Assembly (NCBI RefSeq): GCF_003860565.1 | Contig: NZ_CP034157.1 | Location: forward strand, 2,604,001 to 2,668,000 | Length of the DNA stretch: 64,000 nt | DNA from: Cloacibacterium normanense | Lineage (GTDB): Bacteria > Bacteroidota > Bacteroidia > Flavobacteriales > Weeksellaceae | Direction of reading: 5' to 3' | Shown: piece after piece, positions 60,326 to 64,000 of the stretch | Position numbering within the stretch: position 1 is the first letter of the stretch | How the letters are laid out: the number at the start of each line of letters is the position of its first letter | Program-made: the position numbers and the translations under genes | Notes under the pieces: model-generated | What the model was told of the DNA's origin: nothing | Databases searched by the model: none | What the model saw: only the letters and a program-made list of their open reading frames with translations

Positions 60326-61287
60326 GAAAATAGTTTTTTTAAAACTCTGAAAAATGACAGTGGAACACTAGAAAACAACACGTACTTGAAAGGAATCTTT
60401 TCTTTGGGATAATATTTTTTGATTTTTCTTATGAGAAGAACTATTTTTTCTTTTTTATTGAGTTTAATGGCTGTTTCTAATGCGAAAAATAATTCCTCTA
60501 TTTTGTGTTTAAATTCGAAGTTGTTAATCTCTAATACTTCTTCATTGTTGAAGGTTTCGTATAAATCTTGTCCGTTTTCTTTTCTTAATTTATAAAAGTA
60601 AAGTGCTTTCTCTACCATTAACTTTTTTACAAAATTATCTCCTTTTCTAGAAATAGAACTTTCTAAAATTCTATAATGGAGGAGCTTTTCATTTATGTTT
60701 GCGAGTTTTTTTCCTTGGGTAATTAAATTGAGATAAAGGTCGTAATCTTCACAATAGATGAATTTTTCTCTATATTTTATGTTTTGATGATTTCTAAACA
60801 TGATGACTGGGTGAAAAAGTTGAATTTGAGAAGTTATTTTATTTACGATTTCTTCATGTTCTAGTGCACCTATTTTTTCTCCGATGATTTCATTTTTTTC
60901 GTTTATAAAATCAATCTGAGCTCCAACCATAGATATTTCAGGATTGTTTTCTAAAAAAATGACTTGTTTTTGGAATCTTTCAGGCAAAGAAATATCATCT
61001 GCATCCATTCTTGCAACGTATTTTCCTTGTGCCATATTTAAGCCTACATTTAAGTTTTTTATAAAACCTTTTGGACCTTCATTTTTCTCTTTTTGTATGA
61101 TTTTTATTCTGTTGTCTTTCTCTTTGAATTCTCTTAAAATTTCTAAGGTTTTATCAGTAGAACAGTCTTCAATAATGATAAACTCAAAATCAGTAAAAGT
61201 CTGATTTGTTATAGATTCTATGGCACTGTGTAAAAACTTTTCCGCATTGTAAACAGACATTATTACAGAAACTAGAGGAGGATTCAT
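60319..61287 (-). CDS. Glycosyltransferase family 2
   Basis: A 322-aa GT-A enzyme: PLVSVIMSVYNAEKFLHSAIESITNQTF near 4-31, FIIIEDCSTDKT, and the metal site YVARMDADDISLPERF near 89-104. It follows the hexapeptide acyltransferase by 4 nt and overlaps the next gene by 7 nt. This is the classic form of O-antigen and capsule glycosyltransferases. Confidence 0.9.
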   Translation of the reverse strand: MNPPLVSVIMSVYNAEKFLHSAIESITNQTFTDFEFIIIEDCSTDKTLEILREFKEKDNRIKIIQKEKNEGPKGFIKNLNVGLNMAQGKYVARMDADDISLPERFQKQVIFLENNPEISMVGAQIDFINEKNEIIGEKIGALEHEEIVNKITSQIQLFHPVIMFRNHQNIKYREKFIYCEDYDLYLNLITQGKKLANINEKLLHYRILESSISRKGDNFVKKLMVEKALYFYKLRKENGQDLYETFNNEEVLEINNFEFKHKIEELFFALETAIKLNKKEKIVLLIRKIKKYYPKEKIPFKYVLFSSVPLSFFRVLKKLFSW

Positions 61288-61291
61288 GGTT

Positions 61292-61846
61292 TTATAGCGG
61301 TTTTATTACCAATTCTTGTTTATTAATCACGATAGAATTAGCAGGAATATCTTTGTGGATTACACAGCCCGCTCCTAGAATTACATTGTCGCCTATTGTT
61401 ACTCCTTTTAAAATGATGCAATTAGCACCAGTCCAAACGTTATTTCCGAGTTTTACAGGAGCGGTATTAAATTCTGTTTTAGATACAGAGAAAGGTTCGG
61501 TAGTATATTGATGATTATGGTCGAAAATTTTCATTCCTTCCCCTAAAATACAATTTTCGCCAATTTCTATTTTTTCATAGCACGCAATGGTAGCTCTTGT
61601 AATATAGGTGTTTTTTCCGATGATGAACTGACCATTTTTCTTGAGGGCAATATTATTAGATTCATTGATGGTTACTCCTTCTTCTATGGTAATTTCTGCG
61701 TTTTCAGAAATGTCTATATAATTGTTAATGCCTAATTTAAAAGAAGAATTAACGCTACTTTTTTTGTTTTTAAAGAATTTTTTTCTCTGGTCTTCAGAAA
61801 TTAATTTTTTTTGGAGATTATAGAGTTTAATCAGTAAAGATTTCAT
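61292..61846 (-). CDS. Hexapeptide-repeat acyltransferase (WbbJ/maltose O-acetyltransferase type)
   Basis: A 184-aa left-handed beta-helix protein with hexapeptide repeats near 60-165 and the catalytic-type His in [36 protein letters not shown] segment ends the helix. It is the first gene of the minus-strand operon and likely acetylates a sugar of the glycan. Promoter box at 61867-61874. Confidence 0.87.
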   Translation of the reverse strand: MKSLLIKLYNLQKKLISEDQRKKFFKNKKSSVNSSFKLGINNYIDISENAEITIEEGVTINESNNIALKKNGQFIIGKNTYITRATIACYEKIEIGENCILGEGMKIFDHNHQYTTEPFSVSKTEFNTAPVKLGNNVWTGANCIILKGVTIGDNVILGAGCVIHKDIPANSIVINKQELVIKPL

Positions 61847-61866
61847 TTTTCATCGGTTTTCTATTA

Positions 61867-61874
61867 CAAATTTA
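61867..61874 (-). promoter_or_regulatory. TAnnTTTG box for the minus-strand glycan operon
   Basis: TAAATTTG on the minus strand, 20 nt before the ATG at 61846. Confidence 0.55.
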
Positions 61875-61886
61875 TCAAAATAATTC

Positions 61887-61894
61887 TATTTTTG
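61887..61894 (+). promoter_or_regulatory. TAnnTTTG box for the plus-strand GT2 gene
   Basis: TATTTTTG, 34 nt before the ATG at 61929; divergent with the operon promoter. Confidence 0.5.
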
Positions 61895-61928
61895 CTTATT
61901 AACAAATGTTTTAAACTAAGTTCCATCC

Positions 61929-62927
61929 ATGAATCTTCCTTTAGTTACCATTTCTATACCCATTTATCAATGCGAAAATTATATTATTAATTGCTTGAAA
62001 TCGGTAGTGAGCCAAACGTATCAGAATTTAGAAATACTTTTGGTGGATGATTTTGGGAATGATAACAGTATGCTTTTAGTAGAAGATTTTGTTCAGAAAA
62101 ATCTTCATTTAAATTTCAAAATTTTAAAAAATAAGAAGAATTCTGGGCTTTCAGTCGTGAGAAATGTAGGAATTGATAACGCTCAAGGAAAATATATTTT
62201 CTTTCTAGATTCAGATGACGAAATTACGCCAGATTGCATCTCGAAAATGGTAGAAATTGCCGAACGTGGACAGGTAGAAATGGTTTGTGGAAATACTATT
62301 GGTTATAAAGTTTCTAATAAAATCTCTAAAGAATTATTTATAATTAAAAGTGAGAAAGACATCATCACAAATGCAGATGATGCTTTTGATTCTTTTATTA
62401 ATGGGGAATATCCTGTGAATTCATGTAACAAACTAATACGAGTAGATTTTTTAAAAAAGAACAAGTTATATTTTACAAGAGACTTGTTTGCTCAGGATTC
62501 TTTACAAAGTTTTGAAACTGCTCTTAAACTTCAAAGAATTGCTTTTCTAAAAGAGTCAACATATATTTACAACCTTCATGATGAATCTGTAATTCATAAT
62601 AGGAATAAAAGAAATTTTGACAATTGGATTACGATTATTTCAATCATTGAGAAATATTATAAATTAGAAAAAAATAAATATAGAAAGAGTAAAATTCTAA
62701 GTCATATAGTTGAATATAAGGATGCAACGCTTCTCATGAATTGGAAGGCACAGAAAAATGAGCAACTCTGGAAGTACAGTTATGATGCCTACAAAAAACT
62801 CGCTTCTCTAGCTTTTGCAGATTATTGGAGTTCTGATTTTTCTAAAGAGACTAAAAAGAAGAACTTCTTACAAAACCTTCCGACGGATATTGGTTATAAA
62901 ATTTTTAGAAAAAGATTTGGGAGCTAG
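61929..62927 (+). CDS. Glycosyltransferase family 2
   Basis: A 332-aa GT-A enzyme: LPLVTISIPIYQCENYIINCLKSVVSQTY near 3-31, LLVDDFGNDNS near 38-48, and the metal site IFFLDSDDEITPDC near 93-106. It is the only plus-strand gene in the glycan region, divergent from the main operon, and its stop overlaps the convergent small epimerase gene by 4 nt (CTAG). Confidence 0.9.
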   Translation: MNLPLVTISIPIYQCENYIINCLKSVVSQTYQNLEILLVDDFGNDNSMLLVEDFVQKNLHLNFKILKNKKNSGLSVVRNVGIDNAQGKYIFFLDSDDEITPDCISKMVEIAERGQVEMVCGNTIGYKVSNKISKELFIIKSEKDIITNADDAFDSFINGEYPVNSCNKLIRVDFLKKNKLYFTRDLFAQDSLQSFETALKLQRIAFLKESTYIYNLHDESVIHNRNKRNFDNWITIISIIEKYYKLEKNKYRKSKILSHIVEYKDATLLMNWKAQKNEQLWKYSYDAYKKLASLAFADYWSSDFSKETKKKNFLQNLPTDIGYKIFRKRFGS

Positions 62928-63601
62928 TAATATCTTTCTAAAATTCTCAGCAAATAATTTTCCTTGTTGGTCAGCTGATGTTTGATGAAATATTGCTCTA
63001 CTTCTGGAATAGAGATTTTATATGTTTGTCCGCTTTTGTGTAGTTCTGTTTTGGCATTTTTAGAGAAGAATTTTTCTAAAATTTCTAAAATTTCTGAAGT
63101 TGAAAAATTCTCCAAATAAGCTACATTAATGATTTGATTTAATCTTCCTTGGTCGATTAATTCTAACGTAATATTTTTAATGTCATCTCCGTCAATAAGG
63201 TTTCTGGTGGCCAAAGTATGTACATTGATGATTTTTTCTTCTTTCACAGAATTGACCAAATAATTCATCAAAAGATTGGGATTTCCACCTTTGCCAACTG
63301 CGTTACTCACACGGAGAATTAAATATTTATGTGCCATATCTTCTACCAATCTTTCCATTTTTAGTTTATGATTTACGTAGAGACTTCCATTTTTAGAAGA
63401 ATCATAAATACTACAAGTAGAAAAGTAAATGAAGATTTTTTTAGGATTTTCTGTGAGGTGTTTTCTAAGAAGGTTTTCTTCTCGCAGAAACGCAGATTTT
63501 TCGGTTTCTAGAGAGTTAGAAACGCCACTTGCAAAGAAAACTACATTTTCTCTGTCTTCATTTTTAAATAAATTCGCAATGAGTCCGTTTCCTACAATCA
63601 T
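62924..63601 (-). CDS. Small NAD-dependent epimerase/dehydratase-like protein (atypical SDR)
   Basis: A 225-aa protein, shorter than the usual 300-350 of extended SDRs. The N-terminal glycine-rich motif reads MIVGNGLIANLF, a reduced dinucleotide site. Also visible: FSTCSIYDS near 60-68, the catalytic YxxxK as YVNHK near 79-83, and LILRVSNAVGKGGNPNLLM near 94-112. It looks like a compact sugar-nucleotide epimerase/reductase. Its ATG overlaps the stop of the gene upstream (ATGA). Confidence 0.75.
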   Translation of the reverse strand: MIVGNGLIANLFKNEDRENVVFFASGVSNSLETEKSAFLREENLLRKHLTENPKKIFIYFSTCSIYDSSKNGSLYVNHKLKMERLVEDMAHKYLILRVSNAVGKGGNPNLLMNYLVNSVKEEKIINVHTLATRNLIDGDDIKNITLELIDQGRLNQIINVAYLENFSTSEILEILEKFFSKNAKTELHKSGQTYKISIPEVEQYFIKHQLTNKENYLLRILERYY

Positions 63602-64000
63602 TTGATTTTTAGTTTTTTAAAAATTTGATTCTTGAGATATTTCACTAAATAAGAAAGCGGGATTTGATTTAAAACTTTCTCTATTTCTATTTTCTGATGA
63701 TTGTACACTACGTTTTTTACATTGGTTTTTCCGTCTGGAATTTCAGAGAAAAGTTTCATCAAACCATACGTATTGACTAGATTTTTATAGGTGTTTTTTT
63801 CTTCGCTCCATGCTCCATGCCAAGAACCAGAAAAATGATGTGCAATATAATTCTTCGGTAAATCTAGAGAAAAGTAAGTGGAAGGAAAAAGTTTTACCCC
63901 GAATTTCAATTCCTGAAAAGCATCTTTTTCAGCATCAGCTCCATATTTTTTGACCAATAAATCAGAGAAAATATGGGTGTTCGGAATTTCTTCGAATGTA
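63598..64000 (-). CDS. GT32-like glycosyltransferase, N-terminus beyond the window
   Basis: Reading the minus strand from the right edge the frame is open with no start; 134 codons are seen, beginning TFEEIPNTHIFSD. The end is like capsular polysaccharide glycosyltransferases of the GT32/DXD type: ELKFGVKLFPSTYFSLDLPKNYIAHHFSGSWHG has the common His-x-x-x-Gly-Ser-Trp pattern. The DXD itself lies outside the window. Overlap with the small SDR suggests one operon continuing to the right. Confidence 0.75.
   Translation of the reverse strand, partial: TFEEIPNTHIFSDLLVKKYGADAEKDAFQELKFGVKLFPSTYFSLDLPKNYIAHHFSGSWHGAWSEEKNTYKNLVNTYGLMKLFSEIPDGKTNVKNVVYNHQKIEIEKVLNQIPLSYLVKYLKNQIFKKLKIK

Overview
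The window is about 64 kb of AT-rich chromosome from a Bacteroidota bacterium, almost certainly class Flavobacteriia and probably the Chryseobacterium/Cloacibacterium side (Weeksellaceae). The evidence is the -7 promoter element TAnnTTTG in front of most transcription units, DUF4271/DUF4293/DUF4296/DUF6146/DUF6702 lineage genes, a flavobacterial exosortase XrtF pair, TonB receptors starting with a carboxypeptidase-like domain, GxxExxY protein, and an Asp/Gln-rich Rho. I saw no rRNA, tRNA, prophage, IS transposase or CRISPR array. The genus is an inference.

Layout. 0-12.3 kb: oligopeptidase B (cut by the left edge), DUF4271-hemD, a + strand run (GT2 mannosyltransferase, DUF4296 lipoprotein, tgt, LptF/G permease), birA, then rsfS-ftsH-LUD-cdsA-psd (protein quality control and phospholipid synthesis). 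12.4-17.6 kb: MsbA-like exporter, DUF4293, rho with a long Q/N-rich arm, sodA-type SOD. 17.6-25.3 kb: a divergent locus with a secreted endonuclease/exonuclease/phosphatase protein facing a TonB receptor plus DUF5689 lipoprotein, probably a nutrient (nucleic acid/phosphate) acquisition unit. 25.3-29.3 kb: LOG protein and a putative amino-sugar salvage operon (AmgK-like kinase, free-standing RapZ C-terminal domain, MurU-like nucleotidyltransferase), interrupted by a repeat array that carries a GxxExxY nuclease-like gene. 29.3-30.3 kb: exosortase XrtF and partner. 30.3-44.5 kb: CDF exporter, asd, a TonB receptor, nadB-nadC, rnhA, dnaB, MFS and SMR exporters, a RelE/ParE toxin-antitoxin pair, GH3-family enzyme. 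44.6-55.2 kb: mfd, pth, acetyltransferase/PAP2 pair, and a two-carbonic-anhydrase/SulP unit. 55.3-64 kb: a surface polysaccharide region with seven glycosyltransferases, two hexapeptide acyltransferases and a small epimerase, continuing past the right edge.

Most unusual structure. At 27.3-28.3 kb a repeat whose arms carry repeated TTAAG on one side and CTTAA on the other occurs three times in tandem with a 203-bp period. Two copies are empty; the third is split exactly by the GxxExxY gene. A fourth diverged copy lies at 26.06-26.16 kb. Each tandem unit also drags along a vestige of the rapZ start, so the history of triplication can be read. This is the best candidate for an undescribed nuclease/repeat element. 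Separately, palindromic interspersed repeats have been inserted in frame into mfd and into a glycosyltransferase; a 7-bp tandem repeat sits against the start codon of another glycosyltransferase; and five genes have the TAnnTTTG box exactly 4 nt before the ATG, which predicts leaderless mRNAs.
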